Shown piece by piece: positions 1 through 5,727 of a stretch of 6,028 bases of DNA. How positions within the stretch are numbered: position 1 is the stretch's first letter; each line of letters opens with the position of its first letter. The stretch lies in the NCBI GenBank assembly GCA_937920115.1, contig CALGVF010000062.1:1-6028 (forward strand), in the 5' to 3' direction. The notes under the pieces were generated by a model that did no database searches, was not told where the DNA came from, and was given only the letters and a program-made list of their open reading frames with translations. This DNA is from an uncultured Clostridia bacterium. Its GTDB lineage: Bacteria; Bacillota; Clostridia; Christensenellales; Borkfalkiaceae. The position numbers and the translations under genes are program-made.

Positions 1-1231
1 CGAGTATCGCCGTGTCTATCGCTTTCGCGTATTCCGTTATGTGGTCTACGTTTTTGGAATGTATGTGAGCCGAGTGTCTGTTGCCGTGTTCGAGCCATAC
101 CGCTTTTTCGACCGCGTCTTTAAAGTCTCTCGCTCTTACTACCCCGAGTATGGGCATCATAAGTTCGGTTGCGATGAGCGGATGCTCTTTTTCGCCCTCG
201 AACGTAATGCACCTTATCGTGTCGGGAACGTCCACTCCGACCATTTTAAGCAACGCTTTCGCGCTTCTTCCTACGCATTTTCTGTTAAGTCCCTTAGGCG
301 TGAGAACGGTCGCGACGAGTTTGTTCTGCACTTCTTTGGAAGCGAGGTAACAACCCTGCTCTTCGACCATATAACGCATAAGTTCGTCGCATACGCTGTC
401 TACCGCGACTATTTCCTTTTCCGCTATGCACGGAAGGTTGTTGTCGAAAGTACAGCCGTTTACGATGTCTTCCGCCGCCTTTCTTACGTCCGCGGTCTCG
501 TCTACGAGAGCAGGAGGATTTCCCGCGCCTGCGCCTATACCTCTCTTGCCCGAGGAAAGTACCGCCGTAACTACGCCGGGTCCTCCCGTCGCTACGAGAA
601 GTTGAATATCCTTGTGGTGCATCATAACCGCGCTCGAATCGAGAGTCGGGTGACGGAGCGAACAACAGATATTCGCGGGACCGCCCGCTTCTACGCACGC
701 CTTGTTAATCATGCTGACCGCATAGTTGGAAGTTTTTATAGCCGCCGGATGGGGGTTGAATACTACCGTGTTGCCTGCGGCGAACATTCCTATCGTGTTG
801 CAGATAATCGTTTCGCTCGGGTTAGTACACGGCGTAATCGCTCCGATAACTCCGAAAGGTCCCATTTCTATAAGGGTAAGACCTTTGTCTCCCGACCACG
901 CGGTCGTCTTGATGTCTTCCGTTCCGGGGGTCATTTCGGCAGTCAGTCTGTGTTTTAAAATCTTGTGACCGACGTTGCCCATTCCCGTTTCTTCGACGCC
1001 CATCGTGGCGAGAATTTCGGCGTTCTCTATCGTTGCTTTTCTTATGTTGGAGATAACTTTTTCCCTTGCGTCGAGGGGCATTTTCTTAACTATCGCCTGA
1101 GCCGCTTTCGCCGCCGCTATGGCTTCGTTCATATCCTCGAATATGCCCATCGTCGATTCGGGTTTTTCAAGTTGAAGTTTCGCGACTACTTCTTTTACGA
1201 TTGCCGAAACTTCTTTATCGCTTAAATTCAT
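1..1231 (-). CDS. CoA-acylating aldehyde dehydrogenase, EutE/PduP type, BMC cargo (partial, C-terminus off left edge)
   Basis: Family role: NAD-dependent oxidation of a short aldehyde (acetaldehyde or propionaldehyde) with CoA to acyl-CoA inside a bacterial microcompartment. I read 410 codons from the ATG at 1231 with no stop; the family is usually about 460-490 residues, so some 55-80 are missing beyond the left edge. Visible landmarks are TPCTNP (133-138), the NPHPAA stretch (159-164) characteristic of the EutE/PduP group, the glycine loop TGGPGV (215-220), GAGNPP (235-240), the catalytic cysteine C268 in NNLPC, ELMMPILG (356-363) and EHGNRHSAHIHS (381-392). Residues 1-23 form a predicted amphipathic helix followed by a Pro-containing linker, as in PduP/EutE encapsulation peptides. 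The start is supported by GGGAGA at 1239-1244, 7 bases upstream. It follows the aldolase gene by 34 bp and is surely in the same operon. EutE and PduP cannot be told apart here; the aldolase context favours propionaldehyde as substrate. Confidence 0.95.
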   Translation of the reverse strand, partial: MNLSDKEVSAIVKEVVAKLQLEKPESTMGIFEDMNEAIAAAKAAQAIVKKMPLDAREKVISNIRKATIENAEILATMGVEETGMGNVGHKILKHRLTAEMTPGTEDIKTTAWSGDKGLTLIEMGPFGVIGAITPCTNPSETIICNTIGMFAAGNTVVFNPHPAAIKTSNYAVSMINKACVEAGGPANICCSLRHPTLDSSAVMMHHKDIQLLVATGGPGVVTAVLSSGKRGIGAGAGNPPALVDETADVRKAAEDIVNGCTFDNNLPCIAEKEIVAVDSVCDELMRYMVEEQGCYLASKEVQNKLVATVLTPKGLNRKCVGRSAKALLKMVGVDVPDTIRCITFEGEKEHPLIATELMMPILGVVRARDFKDAVEKAVWLEHGNRHSAHIHSKNVDHITEYAKAIDTAIL

Positions 1232-1265
1232 TATATATTCTCCCGTTTTATTTCGGCGAATCGAA

Positions 1266-2078
1266 TTATTTGTTAAGTCCTAACTGCTCTAAAACCTTTT
1301 TAGTGATTTCCGCTACGGTAGCCTCGTCGGTATTCGTAGTTCCGCAGGAACCTACGCCGCAAGACTCGCAGTTGTGACAACTGAACTCGCCTTTCTTGTT
1401 GTTGAGGCAGATGTTCGCGGGATGTTTGCCTTTAAGTCCGAACTGACGACGAATCTCGTAAAGACGAGCAACCTGCTCTTTGGAAAGTTCCTTCGGTCCG
1501 CCGAGAAGTCTCGAATTGAAGAGGAGTTTCGCGTAGAATTCTACCGATTCCATCTTGTGGTAAGCGTTCAGAAGGCTGTCCGAATAAGTGAGGGCTCCGT
1601 GATTCGCAAGAAGCACCGCATCGAAATATTGAAGATATTTGGAAACGGCGTCGGGAATTTCCTCCGTCGAGGGAGTGCCGTACTCTGCGATGGGAACGCA
1701 ACCGAGAGCGATTACCGCTTCGGGCATTATCGGCTGAGTAAGGGGAATACCCGCGATAGCGAACGAAGTCGCGTAGATGGGGTGAGCGTGAACTACCGAT
1801 TTAACGTCGGGTCTTTCTTTGTACACTCTCATGTGCATCTTGATTTCGGACGAAGGTTTGAAGCCGTCGTTAGCCTGCAAAACTTTGCCGTTTTCATCGA
1901 CTTTGCAAATGTACTCGGGGGTCATAAAGCCCTTCGATACGCCCGTCGGGGTGCAAAGGAATTCGTGGTCGTTGAGTTTAACGGAGATGTTTCCGTCGTT
2001 CGCGGCGACCATGCCCTGATTGTAGATTCTCTTGCCGATGTCGCAGATTTGCTTTTTGATTTCAAATTCGTTAATCAT
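1266..2078 (-). CDS. Class II aldolase (L-fuculose/rhamnulose-1-phosphate aldolase family) with BMC-targeting C-terminal extension
   Basis: The family makes zinc-dependent retro-aldol cleavage of a sugar 1-phosphate to DHAP plus an aldehyde (lactaldehyde from fuculose-1-P or rhamnulose-1-P). The 270-residue product shows the FucA-type layout: phosphate-binding NDGNIS (27-32) and TPTGVSKG (43-50), SSEIKMHM with the likely catalytic Glu78 (76-83), HAHP with zinc ligands His97 and His99, and ANHGAL with the third ligand His160. E. coli FucA is about 215 residues; the extra ~55 here comprise a linker with four cysteines (C234, C237, C240, C245) and a terminal amphipathic helix (about 250-270) that looks like an encapsulation peptide. 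The ATG is preceded by AAGGAGAG at 2083-2090. Its position between an EutP-like gene and an acylating aldehyde dehydrogenase gene matches fucose/rhamnose-type BMC loci. Exact substrate (fuculose-P, rhamnulose-P or another ketose-P) is not decidable from sequence alone, so no gene symbol is given. Confidence 0.92.
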   Translation of the reverse strand: MINEFEIKKQICDIGKRIYNQGMVAANDGNISVKLNDHEFLCTPTGVSKGFMTPEYICKVDENGKVLQANDGFKPSSEIKMHMRVYKERPDVKSVVHAHPIYATSFAIAGIPLTQPIMPEAVIALGCVPIAEYGTPSTEEIPDAVSKYLQYFDAVLLANHGALTYSDSLLNAYHKMESVEFYAKLLFNSRLLGGPKELSKEQVARLYEIRRQFGLKGKHPANICLNNKKGEFSCHNCESCGVGSCGTTNTDEATVAEITKKVLEQLGLNK

Positions 2079-2082
2079 ATCT

Positions 2083-2090
2083 CTCTCCTT
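2083..2090 (-). promoter_or_regulatory. Strong ribosome binding site of the aldolase gene
   Basis: On the minus strand this reads AAGGAGAG, a near-perfect Shine-Dalgarno match four bases before the ATG at 2078. It is much stronger than the signals before the shell and EutP genes, suggesting that the aldolase is translated independently and at a high level within the operon. Confidence 0.8.
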
Positions 2091-2094
2091 TGAT

Positions 2095-2137
2095 TTTGAT
2101 ATGTAATTTCTTTATTTGATATGTAATTTCTTTATTT
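2095..2137. repeat. Perfect 20-bp tandem repeat, 2.15 copies, between eutP-like and aldolase genes
   Basis: The unit GATATGTAATTTCTTTATTT (plus strand) is at 2098-2117 and again without change at 2118-2137, with three further matching bases at the left. It fills most of the 67-bp gap between the aldolase start and the EutP stop. No clear stem-loop is seen in it. It may be a recent local duplication that lengthened the spacer; whether it affects mRNA processing is unknown. Confidence 0.9.
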
Positions 2138-2145
2138 ATTACTTG

Positions 2146-2634
2146 TTATTTATTTTCCGCTTTCGCGGTTTTTGCCTTTTTATTTTTGGGTTGCTTCTCG
2201 TCCTCGTCCCAACCTAAGTACGAAATGAGTTTGTCAAGCCCTTCTCTTGTCACCGAGTCCACGAAGAACACTTTTTCGCAACCCGCTATTCTGAGCCATT
2301 CCGCCGCAAGTTCGGGGTGAGCGTCCCGAGCGTTTATCTGAGTAACTATCCCGATAACCTCTCTCGTCGCCGTCGCGGTGGACGCGGGCGAGTAAAGCGA
2401 GAACGGTTCGTTCGCCGCAAGGACGAAGCCTATTACTTGCACCTCGTAGGAATATAAGGCTAAGGCAAAACCGAATTGCTTGTCCTCTATATATTCTCCC
2501 GGGGGGTCGATTATATACTCGCTGTAATTGACGTACTGCGTTTTGTGGTACTCTATATCTTCGCCGTACAGGGCTTGCGTAAGGGTCGTTTTCCCCGCTC
2601 CGCTTCGCCCCATAAACATTATTTTTCGTTTCAT
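2146..2634 (-). CDS. eutP: EutP/PduV-family P-loop NTPase associated with the microcompartment
   Basis: This is a small Ras-like NTPase of the EutP/PduV family, found only beside BMC operons. Walker A is GRSGAGKT (9-16), the G3-like motif is DPPGEY (43-48), and the family-typical AGCEKVFFVDSVTREGLDKL segment is at 117-136. The usual TKxD/NKxD base-recognition motif reads TQIN (98-101). After residue 142 the chain ends in an acidic then lysine-rich, probably disordered tail. At 162 residues it is about family length. Known roles are indirect: PduV was linked to BMC positioning on filaments, and Salmonella EutP was reported to have acetate kinase activity; neither can be assigned here. Its ATG shares one base with the TAA of the upstream shell gene (TAATG) and has no convincing ribosome binding site, so translation is probably coupled. 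The symbol marks the family, not ethanolamine use. Confidence 0.92.
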   Translation of the reverse strand: MKRKIMFMGRSGAGKTTLTQALYGEDIEYHKTQYVNYSEYIIDPPGEYIEDKQFGFALALYSYEVQVIGFVLAANEPFSLYSPASTATATREVIGIVTQINARDAHPELAAEWLRIAGCEKVFFVDSVTREGLDKLISYLGWDEDEKQPKNKKAKTAKAENK

Positions 2635-3011
2635 TACGTCTTTGTCAGATTGCAGACGGTGAATTTCAGCGTTTCCGCGGCGTATTTAAGCACCGCTTCG
2701 ATAGATTCCGAAACTTCGGAAACCGTACCGAGAAGAATGAGCGTTCCGCTGAACCTGTCCACGAACCCTATCTCCGCTCCGCTCGATTTTATCGCTATAT
2801 CAGCCATGACTATCGCCGATTCCGCAGGGGTCATACATACGATGCCTATCGCGTTCTTGGAATAATCGACCTCGGGGTTAAGCCCCAACTTGCGGTATAA
2901 AATCTGGTCGGGATTCGCTATGACGTGGGCGAGCGTAATTTGCTTGCCGGGGACAAGTTCCTGAACGATACGTAATTTTTCGTTGTTTGTCGTCAAGTCT
3001 TTTAAATCCAT
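2634..3011 (-). CDS. eutS: Circularly permuted single-BMC-domain shell protein, EutS/PduU type
   Basis: This structural protein forms hexameric tiles in the protein shell of a microcompartment. The stretch RIVQELVPGKQITLAHVIANP (residues 14-34) is the N-terminal part typical of EutS and PduU that forms a small beta-barrel on the hexamer. It is followed by AIGIVCMTPAESAIVMADIAIKSS (54-77), GFVDRFSGTLILLG (82-95) and the end CNLTKT (120-125), all close to EutS as I remember it. I chose the ATG at 3011 (125 residues): it has a weak GGAAAAG site five bases upstream and sits about 53 nt after the predicted transcription start. An upstream GTG at 3053 would add 14 unrelated residues and lie in a hairpin only ~11 nt from the transcript start. 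The product is about 10 residues longer at the N-terminus than E. coli EutS (111). It is the first operon gene. EutS versus PduU cannot be settled. Confidence 0.94.
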   Translation of the reverse strand: MDLKDLTTNNEKLRIVQELVPGKQITLAHVIANPDQILYRKLGLNPEVDYSKNAIGIVCMTPAESAIVMADIAIKSSGAEIGFVDRFSGTLILLGTVSEVSESIEAVLKYAAETLKFTVCNLTKT

Positions 3012-3022
3012 AATATCTTTTC

Positions 3023-3059
3023 CGTAGCGTTTCAATGCAACAAAAAGCCACACGCTACG
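3023..3059 (-). promoter_or_regulatory. Hairpin in the 5' leader of the BMC operon mRNA
   Basis: The arms CGTAGCGT (3023-3030) and ACGCTACG (3052-3059) are perfectly complementary over 8 bp and enclose a 21-nt loop. With transcription predicted to start near 3064, the stem would begin about five nucleotides from the 5' end, and its far arm would end next to the weak GGAAAAG ribosome binding site (3017-3023), sharing one G. It could stabilise the mRNA, tune initiation, or at the DNA level be a repressor site just downstream of the promoter. The sequence alone does not choose among these. Confidence 0.6.
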
Positions 3060-3070
3060 TTTACGGATAC

Positions 3071-3099
3071 ATTATAATATACCCGAAAGCAAATGTCAA
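3071..3099 (-). promoter_or_regulatory. Consensus sigma-A promoter of the BMC operon
   Basis: Read on the minus strand, a perfect -35 TTGACA (3099-3094) and a perfect -10 TATAAT (3076-3071) are separated by exactly 17 bp. Transcription would start near 3064, about 53 nt before the shell-protein ATG. A promoter this strong on a catabolic operon suggests that control is by repression, and an inverted repeat overlaps its -35 box. Confidence 0.85.
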
Positions 3100-3152
3100 C
3101 ACAAAACAACAAAATTTTTTAATTTTTTCACAAAAAATGTTGTTTTGTGTTG
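3097..3152. promoter_or_regulatory. 15-bp perfect inverted repeat between divergent promoters, candidate operator
   Basis: CAACACAAAACAACA (3097-3111) is the exact reverse complement of TGTTGTTTTGTGTTG (3138-3152), with a 26-bp A/T-rich centre made of T and A runs. The right arm continues into a tandem duplication of the decamer TGTTGTTTTG (3138-3147 and 3148-3157). The left arm overlaps three bases of the BMC -35 box. As the element lies upstream of both divergent promoters it is not in either predicted transcript, so a DNA-level role (operator or curved DNA) is more likely than a terminator. No regulator gene is in the window. Confidence 0.6.
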
Positions 3153-3190
3153 TTTTGAGCCTTTAAAAACGGAAAAGTTTGTCAATTTTG

Positions 3191-3219
3191 TTGTCTTTTG
3201 CATTGAAAAGGTGTATAAT
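3191..3219 (+). promoter_or_regulatory. Sigma-A promoter of the PHP-domain gene, very close to its ATG
   Basis: TTGTCT (3191-3196), a 17-bp spacer and TATAAT (3214-3219) form a good sigma-A promoter. Only six bases separate the -10 box from the ATG at 3226, so the expected start of transcription falls on or beside the start codon. Confidence 0.7.
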
Positions 3220-3225
3220 TCAAGT

Positions 3226-3951
3226 ATGGATACCATAATAGATTTTCATACGCACACGATAGCGAGCGGACATCATACGACGGACACCGTAACGAAAATG
3301 GCGGAAGAGGCGAAAAAACGCGGACTTAAATATCTCTGCGTGACCGACCACGCCCCGAAAATGCCCGGAGCGGCGAGCGTGAGTTATTTCAGAAATCTGA
3401 AATACGCCGACAAAACGCTCTACGGCGTGAAGATTTTTTACGGAACGGAACTGAACGTTTTAAACGCAAGCGGCGAGGTCGATCTGCCCGAGGAAGTCTT
3501 ACGCGAGTTGGATTTTGCGATTGTAAGTTTACATAAAGACGTGATAAAACCGCAGTCGGAAGAGGTGAACACCGCGGCTCTCGTAAACGCTATGAATAAC
3601 CCGTATATAGATATAATAGGACACCCGACAGACCCGACTTTTAAAGTTAATTTTCACCTTTTGACGGACGCGGCGAAAGAAAAAAACGTTGCATTGGAAC
3701 TGAATGCGGCGGGGGTAGACGAAAGCGGATACAGGGAGAAAAACCCTGACGGAATAAGGGAAATGCTCGAATTATGCAAGCGAAAAAGGGTATATATAAC
3801 GCTCGGGAGCGACAGTCACGGAAGAGAAAAAATCGGCAATTTTAAAGAGTGCGAAGAGATATTAAAAGAATTAAATTTTCCCGAAGAACTGATAATAAAC
3901 AATTCGCCCGAAGAGTTTTTAGCCCGAGCGAAACAAAAAAGAAATCGTTAA
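3226..3951 (+). CDS. PHP-domain metal-dependent phosphatase/hydrolase, YcdX-like
   Basis: Predicted 241-residue cytosolic enzyme of the PHP (polymerase and histidinol phosphatase) superfamily, closest in layout to E. coli YcdX, which has a trinuclear zinc centre in a seven-stranded barrel and hydrolyses phosphate esters in vitro. All nine expected ligands are visible: His8 and His10 (DFHTHT), His16, His42 (TDHAP), Glu75 (GTELN), His103 (SLH), His133 (IGHP), Asp196 and His198 (GSDSH). The C-terminal NFPEELIINNSPEEFL also fits YcdX. An ATG at 3145 in the same frame would add 27 residues, but these lie across the promoter and do not belong to the family, so I start at 3226. No ribosome binding site is at a proper distance. 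It is divergent from the BMC operon and ends at a bidirectional terminator, so it is monocistronic. The natural substrate is unknown; histidinol phosphatase is less likely because of length and motif spacing. Confidence 0.92.
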   Translation: MDTIIDFHTHTIASGHHTTDTVTKMAEEAKKRGLKYLCVTDHAPKMPGAASVSYFRNLKYADKTLYGVKIFYGTELNVLNASGEVDLPEEVLRELDFAIVSLHKDVIKPQSEEVNTAALVNAMNNPYIDIIGHPTDPTFKVNFHLLTDAAKEKNVALELNAAGVDESGYREKNPDGIREMLELCKRKRVYITLGSDSHGREKIGNFKECEEILKELNFPEELIINNSPEEFLARAKQKRNR

Positions 3952-3960
3952 AGAAAAGAT

Positions 3961-4013
3961 AAAAATACTGCGGCTGAGAGTTGACAAATCAACTCTCAGC
4001 CGCTGTATTTTTT
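3961..4013. terminator. Bidirectional rho-independent terminator
   Basis: A perfect 15-bp stem, GCGGCTGAGAGTTGA (3970-3984) with its complement at 3989-4003, closes a CAAA loop. After one T/T mismatch the pairing goes on through A and T runs (AAAAA at 3961-3965, TTTTTT at 4008-4013), giving a U-tract on either strand. It lies between the convergent stops of the PHP gene (3951) and the lipoprotein gene (4024) and should end both transcripts. Confidence 0.95.
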
Positions 4014-4023
4014 ATTACCCGTA

Positions 4024-4482
4024 TTATCTGTAAAAGGTCTTTGAAAGCGTGGATATTGAAATATACTTCTTATCCAATATTATCTTTTTAACGTTTTCGT
4101 CCGCGTTTTTGTACGAAATATAAAAAATTCTGTCGGAATAAAATTCATAGTATCCGTTTTCACCGAACACAATCTGCGAACCGAGATTATCGCCGTAATC
4201 GAATTGCTCGCAGTTGTTTAAACTTTCCGTGGCAGAAATATTCAACTCGAAAGAAAACAAACGAACTTCGTCGCTTTTCTCGGATATTTTGCACTCTAAA
4301 ACAAACCTCTCGTTTTCTTCGTCCTGACTCAATCTGACCGTCACATCCCCGAACGAGTGTTCCACGCCCATTTCATACGCTTGTTGTTTGGATAAATCGC
4401 CGTATTTGCATCCCGCAAACGTAACTAAAAAAAGAAACAAAACAACTACGACGTAATTTATTTTCTTTATATTACTCTTCAT
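4024..4482 (-). CDS. Small predicted lipoprotein, unknown function
   Basis: I do not recognise a family. The 152-residue product begins with a lysine-rich n-region (MKSNIKKINY), then a hydrophobic stretch (VVVVLFLFLVTFAG, 11-24) and Cys25 in the context TFAGC, an acceptable if imperfect lipobox (Phe at -3). The mature part would be an acidic, mostly beta-rich extracytoplasmic domain with FVLECKIS (60-67) and many Tyr/Phe near the C-terminus (NGYYEFYSDRIFYISYKN). Its start overlaps the last 11 bases of the upstream ATPase gene and no good ribosome binding site is seen, so translation is probably coupled to it. It ends 11 bases before the terminator. It could equally be an ordinary signal-peptide protein. 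Confidence 0.75.
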   Translation of the reverse strand: MKSNIKKINYVVVVLFLFLVTFAGCKYGDLSKQQAYEMGVEHSFGDVTVRLSQDEENERFVLECKISEKSDEVRLFSFELNISATESLNNCEQFDYGDNLGSQIVFGENGYYEFYSDRIFYISYKNADENVKKIILDKKYISISTLSKTFYR

Positions 4483-5674
4483 TCAATAAGAACTTAATAA
4501 TGTTATAATGTTTTACTCCGTTGCGGGAGAAATCGACTAAATCGCCCGAAATAACGTACTTCGGATAATTGTCGGATATTCTTTCGAGGTTGCCGAACTC
4601 GCGTTCTATCGTTTCCGACGAGCCGAGAAGATAACACACCTGAACGTATATAGTTTCCTGCCCTTTGTACGCGACGAAGTCTATTTCGTAATTATCGGTT
4701 TTCCCAACCTTCACTTCGTAACCGCGATATAACAATTCGAGATACACGACGTTCTCGTACAACTTGTTATAATCGACGGCGTCGCTCGACTTCACGCAAT
4801 TTCTCAACCCTAAATCGACGCTGTAATACTTTTCGTTTGTGGAAAGAAGTTTTTTACCCTTTATATCATAGCGTTGAACGCCGTATATAATCATAGCGTT
4901 TCTGATATATTCGATATAGTTTATAACCGTCTCTACGGAAGTTTTTACGCCGCTTTGCATTAACGCCGAGACTATGGAACGGGCTGAAAACGGGTTAGCG
5001 ATATTATCCATTAAAAACGTAAGAATCATATTCAGCAGAGCAACGTTTTTAATGTCGTTTCTTCTGACGACGTCTTTTACCACAATCGCGTCGTATGTGT
5101 CGGAAAGATAAGATTCGACGGAAACGGGTTCAAGAGAAAACCTCATAGGCAAACCGCCGTATTTGATATAGTCCTGAAACATTTTCTCGTCAGACGAAAA
5201 CTTACCGTTAGAAATAAGTATTTTCTTCGCTTCCGATAAGGTAAAAGGATATACTTTTATCTGAATATACCTACCTGCAAGCAACGTTGCAAGTTCGCCC
5301 GAAAGAAGTTTTGAATTTGAGCCCGTAATATAAATATCGCAATCGACGTCTACAAGAAGCGACGACACAACCTCTTCCCATTTCGACACCAACTGTACTT
5401 CGTCGAGAAAAATATACGCTTTCGAGTTCATTTTTTCACAGACAGAAAGCAGATAATCGTATAAAACGTCTCCGTTTTTGAATTTTTCGTTTCTTTTCGA
5501 TTCCAAACTAATACTTATAATCTGAGATTTTTCCTTCCCGTTTTCCAAAAGATAGTCTTTAATCTGCGAAAGTAGCACGGTTTTACCCGAACGACGCACC
5601 CCCGTAAGGACTTTTACGAGATTTTTATCTATAAGCGGCACAATTTTTTTAAGATATGAATCGCGAACAATCAT
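4472..5674 (-). CDS. AAA-type ATP-binding protein with DUF4143 C-terminal domain
   Basis: The 400-residue protein has the layout of the widespread AAA_14/DUF4143 family, of poorly known function, often patchy and horizontally moved. Walker A is GVRRSGKT (25-32), Walker B is YIFLDEVQ with Asp91-Glu92 (87-94), and a sensor-1-like TGSNSKLL is at 117-124. The YPFTLSEA (142-149) and YIKYGGLPM (169-177) segments are typical of the family. The C-terminal part carries a PD-(D/E)XK nuclease-like fold pattern: ENVVYLELLYRGYEV (308-322), EIDFVA (330-335) and YVQVCY (343-348), where the expected catalytic lysine is replaced, suggesting loss of nuclease activity. The ATG at 5674 has GAGGTG four bases upstream (5679-5684) and a good promoter behind it. 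It is the first gene of a two-gene unit with the overlapping lipoprotein. There is no sign of a link to the BMC operon other than proximity. Confidence 0.9.
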   Translation of the reverse strand: MIVRDSYLKKIVPLIDKNLVKVLTGVRRSGKTVLLSQIKDYLLENGKEKSQIISISLESKRNEKFKNGDVLYDYLLSVCEKMNSKAYIFLDEVQLVSKWEEVVSSLLVDVDCDIYITGSNSKLLSGELATLLAGRYIQIKVYPFTLSEAKKILISNGKFSSDEKMFQDYIKYGGLPMRFSLEPVSVESYLSDTYDAIVVKDVVRRNDIKNVALLNMILTFLMDNIANPFSARSIVSALMQSGVKTSVETVINYIEYIRNAMIIYGVQRYDIKGKKLLSTNEKYYSVDLGLRNCVKSSDAVDYNKLYENVVYLELLYRGYEVKVGKTDNYEIDFVAYKGQETIYVQVCYLLGSSETIEREFGNLERISDNYPKYVISGDLVDFSRNGVKHYNIIKFLLNEE

Positions 5675-5695
5675 TTTTCACCTCGATACAAGTTT

Positions 5696-5724
5696 ATTAT
5701 AAAAAAACAAATCGGAAAAGTCAA
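5696..5724 (-). promoter_or_regulatory. Sigma-A promoter of the ATPase-lipoprotein unit
   Basis: On the minus strand a -35 TTGACT (5724-5719) and a perfect -10 TATAAT (5701-5696) are 17 bp apart. Transcription would begin near 5689, leaving a leader of about 15 nt with the GAGGTG ribosome binding site. A palindromic repeat begins only four bases upstream of the -35 box. Confidence 0.8.
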
Positions 5725-5727
5725 GGA

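Noticed and set aside
41..958. Long plus-strand open frame of 305 codons
   Set aside because: It lies wholly antisense to the aldehyde dehydrogenase gene, its translation is Arg/Tyr/Ser-rich with no recognisable domain, and no ribosome binding site or promoter goes with it.
1374..2093. Plus-strand open frame of 239 codons opposite the aldolase gene
   Set aside because: The minus-strand frame has all aldolase motifs and a strong ribosome binding site; the opposite frame is a shadow of its codon use.
3012..3053. GTG start giving a 14-residue longer shell protein
   Set aside because: It would begin about 11 nt after the predicted transcription start, inside a hairpin arm and without a ribosome binding site, and the added residues have no match to EutS/PduU.
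3097..3152. Terminator reading of the inverted repeat
   Set aside because: No gene ends there; it is flanked by two divergent promoters that both start transcription away from it, and the stem is A/T-rich with a 26-nt loop.
3145..3225. Upstream ATG for the PHP protein
   Set aside because: The added 27 residues lie across the -35 and -10 boxes and precede the normal family start at the DFHTHT motif.
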